Positions 32,720-42,206 are shown, numbered from the stretch's first letter. The stretch is DNA of 64,000 bases from Pseudonocardiaceae bacterium YIM PH 21723 (GCA_003600225.1 QZFT01000023.1:248001-312000), one strand, 5' to 3'. Numbers and translations are program-made. Notes: generated by a model not told the origin, from the letters alone.

Positions 32720-32731
32720 TCATCACGGGGT

Positions 32732-33301
32732 TCACGCACCGCCGTCGCCGGGCGCGTCAGCCTTGGCCTCGGCCTCGGACAGACCCACGACGCCGAGCAC
32801 CTTCTCGTCCGCGGCGCGCTGCTGTTCCACCAGGTCCGCGGAGCGCCGGGCCTCCTGGTACTCGCCCAGGATCTTGTTCTGCAGACCGAACATCTCCTTC
32901 TCCTCCTCCGGCTCGGCGTGGTCGTAGCCGAGGAGGTGCAGCACACCGTGCACGGTGAGCAGGTGCAGCTCGTCCATCAGAGCGTGCCCGGCCTTCTTCG
33001 CCTGGTCCTTGGCGAACGCCGGGCAGAGCACGATGTCACCGAGCAGCGCGGGGCCGGAACTGGAGGCGTCCGGACGGCGGGCGGAATCCAGCTCGTCCAT
33101 CGGGAAGGCCATCACATCGGTGGGACCGGGCAGGTCCATCCACCGCACGTGCAGCTCTTCCATCGCGTCGAGTTCGACCAACATGATCGACAGTTCCGCC
33201 AGCGGACTGACATCCATGCGATCCAGCGCGAAACGCGCCGCGGCCACGATCGACGTCTCCTCGACCGTGACTCCGGATTCATTGGCGATCTCGATACTCA
33301 C
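32732..33301 (-). CDS. ybeY: Endoribonuclease YbeY, rRNA maturation
   Basis: The 189-residue protein has the zinc motif [16 protein letters not shown]. Upstream conserved blocks are [20 protein letters not shown] and [16 protein letters not shown]. YbeY trims 16S rRNA 3' ends and takes part in ribosome quality control. The C-terminal 35 residues ([20 protein letters not shown]) are an actinobacterial extension. It is normally followed upstream by phoH; here a GNAT gene and a noncoding stretch separate the two. Confidence 0.95.
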   Translation of the reverse strand: MSIEIANESGVTVEETSIVAAARFALDRMDVSPLAELSIMLVELDAMEELHVRWMDLPGPTDVMAFPMDELDSARRPDASSSGPALLGDIVLCPAFAKDQAKKAGHALMDELHLLTVHGVLHLLGYDHAEPEEEKEMFGLQNKILGEYQEARRSADLVEQQRAADEKVLGVVGLSEAEAKADAPGDGGA

Positions 33302-33344
33302 CGCCCCAGCTTAGTTGGCCCCTCCCCAGGAGCTCACGTCGAGC

Positions 33345-33851
33345 CTAGAGCTGCTTGTAGTAGAAGGTCGTCGCGGACAGCCTGCCGTCCGGGGTCAGCG
33401 CGAAATCCGGGATCGTGCCGACCTCCTGCCAACCCCAGGACCGGTACATGTGCTCGGCCGGGCTACCGGTCTCGGTGTCCAGCACCAGCAGGGTCCGGCC
33501 CAGTTCCAGCGCGTGCTTCTCCAGCGCGGTCATCAACGCCCCGGCGCAACCCCGGCCACGGGCGTCGCGGTGCACCATCAGCTTGCTGACATCGGCCCGA
33601 TGAGACCCGTTCGGATAACCGGCGAGCACCAGCCGGACCACGCCGAGGATGCGCCCGGAGTTCTCCCGGGCCACCCAGGTGTGCGCCGCCGCGTCACCGG
33701 TGGCAGCGCGCCACCAGTCCCGGGCCTGTTCCGGCGTCAGCGAATCCTGGAAACCGAGACTCGCACCCCCGGCGATGCAGTCCACCAGCACGTCCGCCAG
33801 ATCGTCCAACGCGGCTTCGACGCCCTCGGCCGGCAGCAACTCGACTCGCAT
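33345..33851 (-). CDS. GNAT family N-acetyltransferase
   Basis: The 168-residue protein has SKLMVHRDARGRGCAGALMT as the acetyl-CoA binding core (motif A), and EHMYRSWGWQEVGTIPDFAL at the C-terminal helix/strand. The substrate is unknown. ATG 33851 was chosen for the GGTGGGGA just upstream; in-frame starts at 33863 and 33884 are possible. It is inserted between the otherwise neighbouring ybeY and phoH. Confidence 0.85.
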   Translation of the reverse strand: MRVELLPAEGVEAALDDLADVLVDCIAGGASLGFQDSLTPEQARDWWRAATGDAAAHTWVARENSGRILGVVRLVLAGYPNGSHRADVSKLMVHRDARGRGCAGALMTALEKHALELGRTLLVLDTETGSPAEHMYRSWGWQEVGTIPDFALTPDGRLSATTFYYKQL

Positions 33852-34089
33852 TCCCCACCCCATCGCTCGACTTGCGTGCCCCATACATATGCGATGAGCG
33901 CTCAGATCACCAAGGACCCCTCCCTATGGAGGAACCGACCCGTCATCGTTGTCATCTACTCCATTCAGGCGGGCCGGACCGCAAAGCACCCCGGGAAGCA
34001 GATCCGCGTCCTTAACTTGATGACGTGTCCACCCATCGGGGCGGCGAAGACGACGGGGTCTTGCGAACAGCAATCTGACGGGAAGCTCA
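33852..34089. other. Gap between GNAT and small zinc-ribbon-like ORF
   Basis: The first 238 bases of the 682-bp gap between the GNAT gene and phoH have lower GC than the surroundings. Short ORFs exist on both strands, but none shows a recognisable domain or a good ribosome binding site. The promoter of the GNAT gene must lie near 33860-33930. Confidence 0.4.
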
Positions 34090-34458
34090 ATGGCGATCAA
34101 TGGCAACGTGCTCATGCGCGTGTTCGACGAAGTCGCACATTTCGCACGGCCCCAGTCACCCACTGCACTATGCGGATTTGAGTTTCCACCCGACCAACAC
34201 GGCCGCAGCTCTGTGAGCAAGCGCCAGTGCACGGGATGCGGCCAGGAACTACGACGTGGGATGCCTCCGATACCGGTCTCCTACGGGTGTCCCACAAGGT
34301 CACGGCCCGTTGTGACCGGTATGCACCACGCCTCGAACAGGGATGGGTCGCGGGGGAGGCTTCAGGAACGGTTCCAGGAGGCATACGACCTGGATCGGAA
34401 CGACGGAGAGGAACGAAGCAATTCTGTCCGAACCGTCAGCGGTGGCCTTCCCTCCTGA
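34090..34458 (+). CDS. Small HxC-CxxC protein, possible zinc ribbon, unknown function
   Basis: The 122-residue ORF begins MAINGNVLMRVFDEVAHFAR and contains HFARPQSPTALCGFEF followed by CTGCGQELRRG, a likely His-Cys-Cys-Cys metal site. The pattern resembles small actinobacterial proteins with a HxxRP...LCGFEF...CxxC arrangement, but I cannot name a family. GGGAAG lies 5 nt before the ATG. Codon use is less GC3-biased than its neighbours and the C-terminal half looks unstructured, so the true end may differ or the gene may be decaying. Confidence 0.45.
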   Translation: MAINGNVLMRVFDEVAHFARPQSPTALCGFEFPPDQHGRSSVSKRQCTGCGQELRRGMPPIPVSYGCPTRSRPVVTGMHHASNRDGSRGRLQERFQEAYDLDRNDGEERSNSVRTVSGGLPS

Positions 34459-34486
34459 CCACCTGTCGCGGCTAATAGACACGACA

Positions 34487-34527
34487 GGTGCCACTTGTCG
34501 TGGGAAGAAATCGCGACAAGTGGCACC
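34487..34527. terminator. Perfect 14-bp hairpin 3' of phoH
   Basis: GGTGCCACTTGTCG (34487-34500) pairs with CGACAAGTGGCACC (34514-34527) across 13 nt. It ends 7 bp from the phoH stop and has no U-tract. Likely the phoH terminator. Confidence 0.65.
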
Positions 34528-34533
34528 ACGCAG

Positions 34534-35670
34534 TCAGCGCCTGCGGTTCCGATTGACCTGATCGGCCATCGGATGCCGCCGGGAGTGCCGGTTCTGGTAC
34601 ATCGGCGCCTCCTGTTCGGCCTCCTCGGCTTCGGTCCAGCGCTCGTAGGCGTCCACGATGTCGCCGACCAGCTTGTGCCGCACCACGTCGTGGCTGTTCA
34701 GCTGGGCGAAGTGCACATCGTTCACGCCGTCCAGGATGTCCCGGACCACCCGCAGGCCGCTGCGCACGCCGTTCGGCAGGTCGACCTGGCTGATGTCGCC
34801 GGTGACGACGATCTTCGAGCCGAAGCCGAGCCGGGTGAGGAACATCTTCATCTGCTCGGGCGTGGTGTTCTGCGCCTCGTCCAGGATGATGAAGGCGTCG
34901 TTCAGCGTCCGGCCACGCATGTAGGCGAGCGGAGCCACCTCGATGGTGCCGGCCTGCATGAGCTTCGGGATCGACTCCGGATCGAGCATGTCGTGCAGCG
35001 CGTCGTACAGGGGCCGGAGATAGGGATCGATCTTCTCGTTCAGCGTGCCGGGCAGGAAGCCCAGTCGCTCTCCGGCCTCCACCGCGGGGCGGGTGAGGAT
35101 GATCCGGTTGACCTGCTTGGCCTGCAGCGCCTGCACGGCCTTCGCCATCGCCAGATACGTCTTACCGGTACCGGCAGGGCCGATACCGAAGATGATCGTG
35201 TTCTTGTCGATGGCGTCGACGTAGCGCTTCTGATTGAGCGTCTTGGGCCGGATCGTCTTGCCGCGCCGGGACAAGATGTCCAGGCTGAGCACCTCCGCGG
35301 GCGACTCCCCGGTACCCGCGGACAGCATGGTGATGATCCGGCGCACGGTGTCCGGGCCCAGTTGCTGGCCCCGGTTCACCAGGGTCAGCAACTCGGTGAA
35401 CACCCGCTCGGCGAACGCGACGTCGGAGGCGGCACCGGTCAGCGAGAGCTCATTGCCACGTACGTGTACGTCGGCCATCAGCAGCTGTTCGGCGACGCGC
35501 AGGTTCTCGTCGGAAGATCCCAGCAGCCCCAGTACGGCGCTGTCCGGAACGGCGATCTTGGATTGGGCGTGCGGCTCGTCGATGTCAGCCTGCGGCGCAG
35601 GTGAGATCTGCTGCCGGGCGACGACCGATCGAGTCTTGCCCTCGTTGGCGTTGTCCGAACTACGGGGCAC
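34534..35670 (-). CDS. phoH: PhoH family ATPase
   Basis: The 378-residue protein has an N-terminal KH-like region (residues 40-110). A PhoH/RecD-like ATPase follows with Walker A GIGPAGTGKTYLAM, Walker B AFIILDEAQNTTPEQM and the sensor segment VVTGDISQVDLP. The C-terminus ends in a basic HSRRHPMADQVNRNRRR tail. PhoH with YbeY is linked to RNA metabolism and ribosome quality control. The GTG start at 35670 follows a weak ribosome binding site. Confidence 0.95.
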   Translation of the reverse strand: MPRSSDNANEGKTRSVVARQQISPAPQADIDEPHAQSKIAVPDSAVLGLLGSSDENLRVAEQLLMADVHVRGNELSLTGAASDVAFAERVFTELLTLVNRGQQLGPDTVRRIITMLSAGTGESPAEVLSLDILSRRGKTIRPKTLNQKRYVDAIDKNTIIFGIGPAGTGKTYLAMAKAVQALQAKQVNRIILTRPAVEAGERLGFLPGTLNEKIDPYLRPLYDALHDMLDPESIPKLMQAGTIEVAPLAYMRGRTLNDAFIILDEAQNTTPEQMKMFLTRLGFGSKIVVTGDISQVDLPNGVRSGLRVVRDILDGVNDVHFAQLNSHDVVRHKLVGDIVDAYERWTEAEEAEQEAPMYQNRHSRRHPMADQVNRNRRR

Positions 35671-35792
35671 TGGGCCTCAGGCCTACCTTCTGCGCCCGAC
35701 GGCGCGGTCAGCACGACTGGTGACGAGGTCGATATTAGTCGCCCGCACCCGTCCAGCGCACCGGATAAACCCACCCAGGCGAGGCATGTCGT

Positions 35793-36164
35793 TCAGATTG
35801 CAACCATTGGGCCAAGGTTCTTGCCCCCCAGGACGTGCAGGTGAACGTGGAACACGGTCTGCCCACCGTCCTCGCCGGTGTTGAACATCAACCGGTATCC
35901 GCTGTCCGCGATGCCCTCGGATTCGGCGATCTTGCCGGCGAGCCGGATCATGTCGGCGGTGAGTTCCGCGTCGGCGTTCGCCAGTGCGGCGGCGTTCGGA
36001 TAATGCGTCCTGGGCACCACGAGCACATGGGTCGGCGCCTGGGGATTGATGTCCCGGAACGCCAGCGCCCGCTCGGTCTCGCCGACCACAAGTGCCGGAA
36101 TCTGACCATTGACGATCTTGCAGAACAAACAGGACGAATTCGCAGCTGCGTCACTCACGATCAC
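35793..36164 (-). CDS. HIT family nucleotide-binding protein
   Basis: The 123-residue protein has the histidine triad HVHLHVLGG at the C-terminus and an N-terminal CLFCKIVNGQIPA with a CxxC pair. HIT proteins hydrolyse purine nucleoside phosphoramidates and related substrates. It starts at GTG 36164, or GTG 36158. The 5' region upstream contains the C-rich structured element described separately, so its message may carry that element. Confidence 0.93.
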   Translation of the reverse strand: MIVSDAAANSSCLFCKIVNGQIPALVVGETERALAFRDINPQAPTHVLVVPRTHYPNAAALANADAELTADMIRLAGKIAESEGIADSGYRLMFNTGEDGGQTVFHVHLHVLGGKNLGPMVAI

Positions 36165-36204
36165 AGGTTACCGGGAATTACCGCACCGGCTTTTGCCGCA
36201 CTCG

Positions 36205-36310
36205 ATTTTTAAGGAGCTGCGGCGAGACCTGGGGGTCGCCCCGCCGCAGCTCGTCCACCGGACCGAGGGGGGAGGTGTCCGGCGGGAAACGGATGCACAG
36301 CACCCGTAGC
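36205..36310 (-). ncRNA. Candidate structured RNA with C-rich loop (6C-like)
   Basis: Read on the minus strand, CCGGAC and GTCCGG (36258-36263/36277-36282) close a 13-nt loop containing six consecutive Cs (36267-36272). A second hairpin follows, GAGCTGCGGCG pairing over 11 bp (36214-36224/36242-36252). The first matches the idea of the actinobacterial 6C RNA (hairpins with runs of six C). The second hairpin lacks a C6 loop, so the match is partial. It lies in the 324-bp gap between rsmE and the HIT gene. It may be a separate sRNA or part of the HIT 5' leader. The boundaries are estimates. Confidence 0.38.
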
Positions 36311-36488
36311 CTGTGTGGACCGTAGTCTTTGTGAAACTGTCTTTTCGAAGCCGAGATTAGTCCCACCAGACTCGGTCGTTCGGACTCCAGAGTAGCCCTG
36401 TCGTGGCTGGTGCGCTAGCACTCATTCATATGCTTTAGCCCAATGTCACCGATGACAGCGTTTACTGTTCACTTTTCCGACGATCGGC
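36311..36488. other. Gap upstream of the candidate RNA, 3' of rsmE
   Basis: This rest of the 324-bp gap is relatively AT-rich and should hold the promoter for the minus-strand RNA and/or HIT gene (for example around 36310-36345). A single CTAGCACTC half-site (36415-36423) recalls half of a CIRCE element, without the second half. I see no ORF worth calling. Confidence 0.4.
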
Positions 36489-37256
36489 CTAGCCGGCCCA
36501 ACGTCCGGTGAGCACGCCGATGGCGCCGAGCGCCACGGCACCCGCCGTGGATGCCCGGAGTACCTCGGGTCCGAGACGGACCGCGACGGCCCCCGCCTCG
36601 ACCAGATCGGCGACCTCACCGTCGGACAGCCCGCCCTCCGGACCCACGACGAGCAGCACCTCACCGTCGGCCGGCCAGTCGAGGGTGGCCAGCGCACCGG
36701 TGGCCACCTCGTGGAGAACCAGTGCCACTCCCCCGGCGGCGACCACCTCGGCCACCTGGGCGGCCAGCTGCTTGGTGCTCAGCGGCTCGGTGACCTCCGG
36801 GATCCACGGGCGCCGGGCCTGCTTGGCCGATTCGCGGACCGCCGACCGCCACCTGCCGAGAGCCTTGGCCCCGCGGGGGCCGTCCTCCCAGCGCGTCACG
36901 CAGCGGGAGGCCCGCCAGGGCACGATCCGGTCCACGCCGGCCTCGGTGGCCTGCTCGATGGCCAGTTCGGCGCGTTCGCCCTTCAACAGGGCCTGCACCA
37001 GGGTGACCCGCACCGACGGCGACTCGACCAGCCAGCGTTCACCGATGCGCAGTTCCAGGCTGTCCTTGGCGGCGGCGGTCACCCGGCACTCCGCGAGGGA
37101 ACCACGGCCGTCGGAGATCAGCAGTCGCTCACCGATCCGCATCCGGCGGACGGCGGCGGCGTGCCTGCCCTCCGGACCGTCCAGCACCAGCTCGGCCGCG
37201 AACGGCAGCTCGTCGACCAGGAACACCGCCAGGCCGTGGGTATCCGCCTCGCTCAT
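36489..37256 (-). CDS. rsmE: 16S rRNA (uracil1498-N3)-methyltransferase
   Basis: This 255-residue SPOUT-fold methyltransferase has an N-terminal PUA-like domain ([20 protein letters not shown]). The SAM-binding trefoil knot includes [20 protein letters not shown] and [20 protein letters not shown]. It methylates U1498 of 16S rRNA. It overlaps dnaJ2 by 4 bp, as in the mycobacterial hrcA-dnaJ2-rsmE order. Confidence 0.95.
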   Translation of the reverse strand: MSEADTHGLAVFLVDELPFAAELVLDGPEGRHAAAVRRMRIGERLLISDGRGSLAECRVTAAAKDSLELRIGERWLVESPSVRVTLVQALLKGERAELAIEQATEAGVDRIVPWRASRCVTRWEDGPRGAKALGRWRSAVRESAKQARRPWIPEVTEPLSTKQLAAQVAEVVAAGGVALVLHEVATGALATLDWPADGEVLLVVGPEGGLSDGEVADLVEAGAVAVRLGPEVLRASTAGAVALGAIGVLTGRWAG

Positions 37257-38395
37257 CGGTGCTGGAAGCTGTCCCTGATCCGGGAGAACAGGCCGGAGCG
37301 ACCGTTCTCGGCGACCTCGGCACGGTCCTCACCACGCAGGTCGGCCAGCTGACGCAGCAGATCGGCCTGCCTGGCGTCCAGTTTGGTCGGCACCACCACG
37401 TCCAGGTGCACGAACAGGTCGCCGTGCCCGCTGACCCGGCCGGTGGACCGGAGCTTGGGCATGCCCTGCTCCTTGAGCGTGAGCCGGGTGCCCGCCTGGG
37501 TACCGGCCTCGATCTGCAGATCGGCCTCGCCGGTCAGGGTATCCAGCTTGATCGCGGTGCCCAGCGCGGCGGCGGTCATCGGCACCCGCACCGTGCAGTG
37601 CAGGTCGGCGCCGTCCCGGGTGAAGACCTCGTGCGGCTCCTCCTCGACCTCCACGTACAGGTCGCCGGCCGGACCGCCACCGGGGCCGACCTCGCCCTGG
37701 CTGGCCAGCCGGACCCGCATACCGTCGCCGACGCCCGCGGGAATCTTCACCGTGACATCGCGGCGGGTACGCACCCGGCCGTCGCCACCACACTTCTGGC
37801 ACGGGTCGGGAATGACCTCGCCGAAGCCACGGCACACCGGGCAGGGCCGCGCGGTGACCACCTGGCCGAGGAACGAACGCTGCACCGACTGGATCTCGCC
37901 ACGACCGTCACAGGTGTCACAGGTGATCGGCCGGGTGCCCGCGCGGCAACCGTTACCGTCACAGGTGTCGCAGAGGATGGCGGTGTCGACGGTGATCTGC
38001 CTGCTGACCCCGGCCGCGCACTCCTCCAGGGTGAGACCGAGCCGGATGAGCGCGTCCGAACCGGGCTGGACCCGGCTGCGCGGCCCACGGCTGGTGCTCT
38101 GGCCGAAGAAGGCGTCCATGATGTCGCCGAGACCGAACCCGGAGAACGGGTCACCGCCGCCCGCGCTGCCACCGCCACTGCTCAGCGGGTCACCGCCGAG
38201 GTCGACCATCTGCCGCTTCTTGGGGTCGGACAACACCTCGTAGACCGCGGTCACCTCGCGGAAACGTGCCTGGGCCTCGGGGTCCGGGTTGACGTCCGGA
38301 TGCAGTTCCCGGGCGAGTTTGCGGTAGGCACGCTTGATCTCCTCAGGAGTGGCGCTCTGCGCCACCCCGAGCGTGCCGTAGTAGTCCCTGGCCAC
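37253..38395 (-). CDS. dnaJ2: Chaperone protein DnaJ (DnaJ2)
   Basis: The 380-residue co-chaperone has a J domain at residues 1-66 with HPD ([11 protein letters not shown]). A Gly-rich linker follows, then the zinc-finger region with four CxxCxGxG repeats ([32 protein letters not shown]) and the C-terminal substrate-binding barrels. It stimulates DnaK ATP hydrolysis. The GTG at 38395 has GGGAG 6 nt upstream and gives the usual [10 protein letters not shown] start; the open frame extends to 38413. It is transcribed after hrcA. Confidence 0.95.
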   Translation of the reverse strand: MARDYYGTLGVAQSATPEEIKRAYRKLARELHPDVNPDPEAQARFREVTAVYEVLSDPKKRQMVDLGGDPLSSGGGSAGGGDPFSGFGLGDIMDAFFGQSTSRGPRSRVQPGSDALIRLGLTLEECAAGVSRQITVDTAILCDTCDGNGCRAGTRPITCDTCDGRGEIQSVQRSFLGQVVTARPCPVCRGFGEVIPDPCQKCGGDGRVRTRRDVTVKIPAGVGDGMRVRLASQGEVGPGGGPAGDLYVEVEEEPHEVFTRDGADLHCTVRVPMTAAALGTAIKLDTLTGEADLQIEAGTQAGTRLTLKEQGMPKLRSTGRVSGHGDLFVHLDVVVPTKLDARQADLLRQLADLRGEDRAEVAENGRSGLFSRIRDSFQHR

Positions 38396-38535
38396 GTTGC
38401 TCCCAGCTGTCACTGCGCTCTATTCCTCACTGGCCACGACCTCTTGATTCACCGAACCAGGGGTCACACATCATGATGGTGCATCAGCTCCCCCGCTTTG
38501 ACACCACCCACACAATTACCGGGTCGACCGGCGCC

Positions 38536-39558
38536 TCATCGGGCGCCCAGGATCTGACCCACATACGCTGCAACGGCGTGCACCGCCGCCATGGTTCCCG
38601 GGTAATCCATCCGGGTGGGACCGACCACACCCATACCACCGAGCACCGTGCCGTGCGCGCCGTAACCGATGGAGACCACGGACGCGGTCCGCATCTCCTC
38701 GGCCTCGTTCTCCTCGCCGATGTGCACGGTGACGGTGCGCTGATCGCGGGTCGCGGCCAGCAGCTTGAGCACCACGACCTGTTCCTCGAGCACTTCCAGC
38801 AGGTCACGCAGCGCGTTCGGGAAGTCGGCGACGCTCCGGGTGAGGTTGGCCGTGCCACCCAGCACGAGGCGTTCCTCGGGGTGCTCGACCAGCGATTCGA
38901 CCAGGACGGTGCACACCCTGGTCACCGCGTCCCGCAGCTCGTTGGGCACGTGTTCCGGCAGTTCGGCCACCCGCGCCGAGGCGTCGACCAGCTTCTGCCC
39001 GACCATCGCCGTGTTCAGCAGCGTGCGCAGCCGGGAGACCTCCTCCTCGCTGATCACGTCGCCGAGCTCGACCATCCGCTGGTCGACCCGGCCGGAATCG
39101 GTGATCAGGATGAGGGTCAGCTTCGCCGGCGTGATCGGCACGACTTCCAGGTGCCGGACGGTGGACCGGCTGAGTGTCGGGTACTGCACGACGGCGACCT
39201 GCCGGGTCAGCTGCGCCAGTAGCCGGACGCTGCGGCGCAGCACGTCATCCAGGTCGACGGCGCCGTCCAGGAAGTTGGTGATGGCCTTGCGCTCGGCCCC
39301 GGACAGCGGCTTGACCTGGTTCAACCGGTCGACGAACAGCCGGTAGCCCTTGTCGGTGGGAATCCGGCCCGCGCTGGTGTGCGGCTGGGTGATGTAGCCG
39401 TCCTCTTCCAGGCTGGCCATGTCATTGCGAATGGTCGCGCTGGACACACCGAGCTTGTGCCGCTCCACGATGGCCTTGGAGCCGACCGGCTCCTGAGAGG
39501 ACACGTAGTCGGCGACGATCGCACGCAATACCTCGAACCGGCGATCCTCCGCCTGCAT
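38536..39558 (-). CDS. hrcA: Heat-inducible transcription repressor HrcA
   Basis: The 340-residue protein has an N-terminal winged helix ([20 protein letters not shown], then [11 protein letters not shown]). The HrcA core contains [20 protein letters not shown]. HrcA binds CIRCE operators of groE/dnaK genes. I see no complete CIRCE element upstream of this gene. GGAGGTGGG precedes the ATG. The 140-bp gap to dnaJ2 has no ORF. Confidence 0.96.
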   Translation of the reverse strand: MQAEDRRFEVLRAIVADYVSSQEPVGSKAIVERHKLGVSSATIRNDMASLEEDGYITQPHTSAGRIPTDKGYRLFVDRLNQVKPLSGAERKAITNFLDGAVDLDDVLRRSVRLLAQLTRQVAVVQYPTLSRSTVRHLEVVPITPAKLTLILITDSGRVDQRMVELGDVISEEEVSRLRTLLNTAMVGQKLVDASARVAELPEHVPNELRDAVTRVCTVLVESLVEHPEERLVLGGTANLTRSVADFPNALRDLLEVLEEQVVVLKLLAATRDQRTVTVHIGEENEAEEMRTASVVSIGYGAHGTVLGGMGVVGPTRMDYPGTMAAVHAVAAYVGQILGAR

Positions 39559-39647
39559 GTCCGGCCCACCTCCATCGCAACGTAACCGCAGCAGCCTACG
39601 GTCAAGTTTAAGCTGTTCGACGAGTGGTCGGTTTCGGTGGAGGATGC

Positions 39648-39950
39648 GTGATCTTCAAGGACGTCCGGGACGGTCGTCCCTACCCTGATCACGGACTGTC
39701 CACCCGGGACTGGTCCAAGGTGCCGCCGCGGCAGGCCGCGCTCAAGGACCTGGTCACCACGACCAAGGTGCTGCAGCTGGATCGGCTGCTCAGCGAGGAC
39801 TCCACGTTCTACGGTGATCTGTTCCCGCACGTGGTGCAGTGGAACGGCGAACTCTTCCTGGAGGACGGCCTGCACCGGGCCGTCCGCGCCGCGCTGCAAC
39901 AACGCACCGTGCTGCACGTGCGGATCTTCGAACTGGACGCTCTGCGCTGA
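39648..39950 (+). CDS. Conserved hypothetical protein adjacent to hrcA
   Basis: The 100-residue protein begins [20 protein letters not shown] and contains [20 protein letters not shown] and [20 protein letters not shown]. It is the same small conserved protein that lies divergent from hrcA in mycobacteria (the Rv2375 position). No function is established. GGAGG just before the GTG at 39648 fixes the start; the frame is open to 39624. Confidence 0.82.
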   Translation: MIFKDVRDGRPYPDHGLSTRDWSKVPPRQAALKDLVTTTKVLQLDRLLSEDSTFYGDLFPHVVQWNGELFLEDGLHRAVRAALQQRTVLHVRIFELDALR

Positions 39951-39961
39951 ATTCCCCTGCG

Positions 39962-40474
39962 TCAGCTCTCGAAGGCGAAGGCGTAGTCGGCCGGGTTCGG
40001 CGGGATCTCGTTGATCCCCCAGGCACGCAGGTCGGCCGAGCTGAAGACCAGCCCGGAGCGCTCGCCGAGCAGGTGGCAGAGCAGCGTGTCCAGCACGGTC
40101 ACATGGGCCGCCCTGGCCCGGCCGTTCAGCTCGGTGATCTCACCGGAGGCCTGGTAGACGGCATGCCGCAGGCCGCTCTCCTCCAACTCCTGGATCAGCA
40201 GGGTGGCATCGGAGAATCCGGACCAGGGAGTGCGGGCGGCGAGGCAGGAACGCGCGGTGCTCTGGAAGAGCAGGCCCAGGGTGCCGCTCCATCGGCGCAG
40301 GTCCACGGCGAACAACGTCTGCAGGCCATCGAACAGCTGCATCCGGTACGCGCGCAGATCGGCGTCGTACGCCGACGGCTGGTCGCCGTAACCGTCGGCG
40401 TTGTCCGGATGGGCGGCCAGATACGCCTCGATGAGTGCTCGGCGGTCGTACTGGACGTCCCCAGTGGGATCCAT
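39962..40474 (-). CDS. Hypothetical protein, 170 residues
   Basis: I do not recognise this family. The protein is acidic and mainly helical, with YRMQLFDGLQTLFAVDLRRW and SLCL-free Ala-rich helices, and a conserved-looking C-terminal WGINEIPPNPADYAFAFES. No signal peptide, transmembrane helix or catalytic motif is visible. It lies 51 bp downstream of hemW and 11 bp from the convergent hrcA neighbour gene. Confidence 0.65.
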   Translation of the reverse strand: MDPTGDVQYDRRALIEAYLAAHPDNADGYGDQPSAYDADLRAYRMQLFDGLQTLFAVDLRRWSGTLGLLFQSTARSCLAARTPWSGFSDATLLIQELEESGLRHAVYQASGEITELNGRARAAHVTVLDTLLCHLLGERSGLVFSSADLRAWGINEIPPNPADYAFAFES

Positions 40475-40525
40475 TGGTTCACCTTATGTGCCAAGACAAT
40501 TGGCGGCGAACCTGTGCCTTCCACG

Positions 40526-41743
40526 CTATGGCAGGAGGTTATGCACGACACGGTCCGCCAGCAGCCGGCCACGCCGGGTGAGCACGCAGCGGCCATCGGC
40601 CAGCGCCGCCCGTTCCAGCAGCCCATCGGCGGCCGCCTGGGCAGCCCGCACCCGGCCCTGCGCGTCAAGGGTGGACAGCGGCAGCCCGTCCCGCAGCCGT
40701 ACCTCCAGCAGGACCCGTTCCACCCGCCGGTCCTCGCCGGACAGCAGTTCCCGGGCGGCGGCGGGCGCCTGCCCGTCGGACAACAGCTGCGCGTACCTGG
40801 CCGGGTGTTTGACGTTCCACCACCGGGTGCCGCCGACGTGGCTGTGGGCACCGGGACCGGCACCCCACCAGTCGCCGCCCTGCCAGTAACCCAGGTTGTG
40901 CCTGCACCGGGCGGCGTCCGAAGCCGCCCAGTTCGAGACCTCGTACCACTCCAGGCCGGCGCCGGTGAGCGCGTCATCCAGGAGTTCGTAGCGATCGGCC
41001 AGCACATCGTCGTCCGGCATCGGCAGCTCACCGCGACCGATACGCCGGGCCAGCGCCGTGCCGTCCTCGACGATCAACGCGTAGGCGGAGACGTGGTCGA
41101 CGCCGGCCTCCAGCACGGCGTCCGCCCCGGCCTTCAGGTCGGTGTCGGTCTCGCCGGGGGTGCCGTAGATCAGGTCCAGGTTGACGTGGGCGAATCCGGC
41201 GGCTCTGGCCTCCTTGGCCGCCTCCACCGCCCGTCCCGGGGTGTGCTTGCGGTCCAGGATGCGCAGCACGTGCGAGGAGGCGGACTGCATGCCGAGCGAC
41301 ACCCGGGTATACCCGGCATCCAGGATGCCGGCGAAGAACTCCGGCGAGGTGGACTCCGGGTTGGACTCGGTGGTCACCTCGGCACCGGGCGCGAGCCCGA
41401 AGGAGGCCCGCACCGCGTCGAGCACCTGACGGAGGCCGTCGGCGCCGAGCAGCGACGGGGTTCCGCCGCCGACGAACACCGTCTGCGCGGCGGGCGCGGA
41501 GCCCAGTACCCGCGCACCGAGGTCGAGTTCCCGGCGCAGACCTTCCAGCCAGGACTCCGGTGACGCGGAGCTGCCGAGCTCGCCGGGGGTGTAGGTGTTG
41601 AAGTCGCAGTAGCCACAGCGGGTGGCGCAGAACGGCACGTGTACGTACACGCCGAAGGCACGCGTACCCAGCCCGACCAGGGCCGATTCCGGCAGAGAGC
41701 CGTCGGCGGGGGCAGGTTGTCCATCGGGAAGTACGGAAGGCAC
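40526..41743 (-). CDS. hemW: Radical SAM haem chaperone HemW
   Basis: The 405-residue radical SAM protein has the CxxxCxYC cluster motif in VPFCATRCGYCDFNTYTPGE and the HemW-specific GGGTPSLL. YGTPGETDTDL and a C-terminal HemN-like domain (WWNVKHPARYAQLLSDGQ) follow. HemW inserts or carries haem to haemoproteins; it lacks the features of coproporphyrinogen oxidase HemN. The GTG at 41743 is preceded by an ACACTGG stretch that fits a leaderless promoter; the frame extends to 41803 without support. Confidence 0.93.
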   Translation of the reverse strand: MPSVLPDGQPAPADGSLPESALVGLGTRAFGVYVHVPFCATRCGYCDFNTYTPGELGSSASPESWLEGLRRELDLGARVLGSAPAAQTVFVGGGTPSLLGADGLRQVLDAVRASFGLAPGAEVTTESNPESTSPEFFAGILDAGYTRVSLGMQSASSHVLRILDRKHTPGRAVEAAKEARAAGFAHVNLDLIYGTPGETDTDLKAGADAVLEAGVDHVSAYALIVEDGTALARRIGRGELPMPDDDVLADRYELLDDALTGAGLEWYEVSNWAASDAARCRHNLGYWQGGDWWGAGPGAHSHVGGTRWWNVKHPARYAQLLSDGQAPAAARELLSGEDRRVERVLLEVRLRDGLPLSTLDAQGRVRAAQAAADGLLERAALADGRCVLTRRGRLLADRVVHNLLP

Positions 41744-41868
41744 GGCATCCAGTGTTGCAGGAGGGGGCAGGGTGAATTGACACACACCCGTCCACTCGTT
41801 CACGATATGGTTATCCGTTACCGGCGGTTACACCCAGCCAACGTAATCCGACGCTGTGGAGCAGAAAA

Positions 41869-42204
41869 ATGGGTTTGCTGCATGAGTTGCGCACTGGCGC
41901 CAGTCGGCTGTGGCACCGGACCCGTCGGCACACATCGGATGCCGTAGAGGGCATCCGGGCCGACGCGGAGGACGGCATCTCCCGCCTCTCCGGCCGAGCA
42001 GGTCACTTCGCCGATCAGGCGGGTGACTGGGCTCAGGAGCGGGTCACCGACGCCGGAGTCAAGGCCGCCGATCTGGTGCAGCGCACCAGCGTCCGGGCCG
42101 CCGAGATCGCCCAGCAGCTGACCGCCAAGGCCGGCGACAGCGCGGTGAAGATCGGCGAGACCCTCACCAAGCCCCCGGCCAAGAAGGACGACACGCCGGA
42201 GTAG
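41869..42204 (+). CDS. Small helical protein, unknown function
   Basis: The 111-residue protein is almost fully amphipathic helix with repeated Ala/Gly/Asp-rich segments (GHFADQAGDWAQERVTDAGV, AQQLTAKAGDSAVKIGETLT), like apolipoprotein-type or YtxH/gas-vesicle-associated helices. The C-terminus is Lys/Pro-rich. The family is not recognised. It is convergent with the Uma2 gene, 2 bp apart. Confidence 0.65.
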   Translation: MGLLHELRTGASRLWHRTRRHTSDAVEGIRADAEDGISRLSGRAGHFADQAGDWAQERVTDAGVKAADLVQRTSVRAAEIAQQLTAKAGDSAVKIGETLTKPPAKKDDTPE

Positions 42205-42206
42205 GC

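Noticed and set aside
33924-34232. Minus-strand ORF of 102 codons in the ybeY-phoH gap
   Set aside because: No recognisable domain or ribosome binding site, and it overlaps the better supported plus-strand small ORF.
36415-36423. Half of a CIRCE heat-shock operator (CTAGCACTC)
   Set aside because: The second half GAGTGCTAA is not present after the 9-bp spacer; the following bases match poorly. It is also not next to hrcA.
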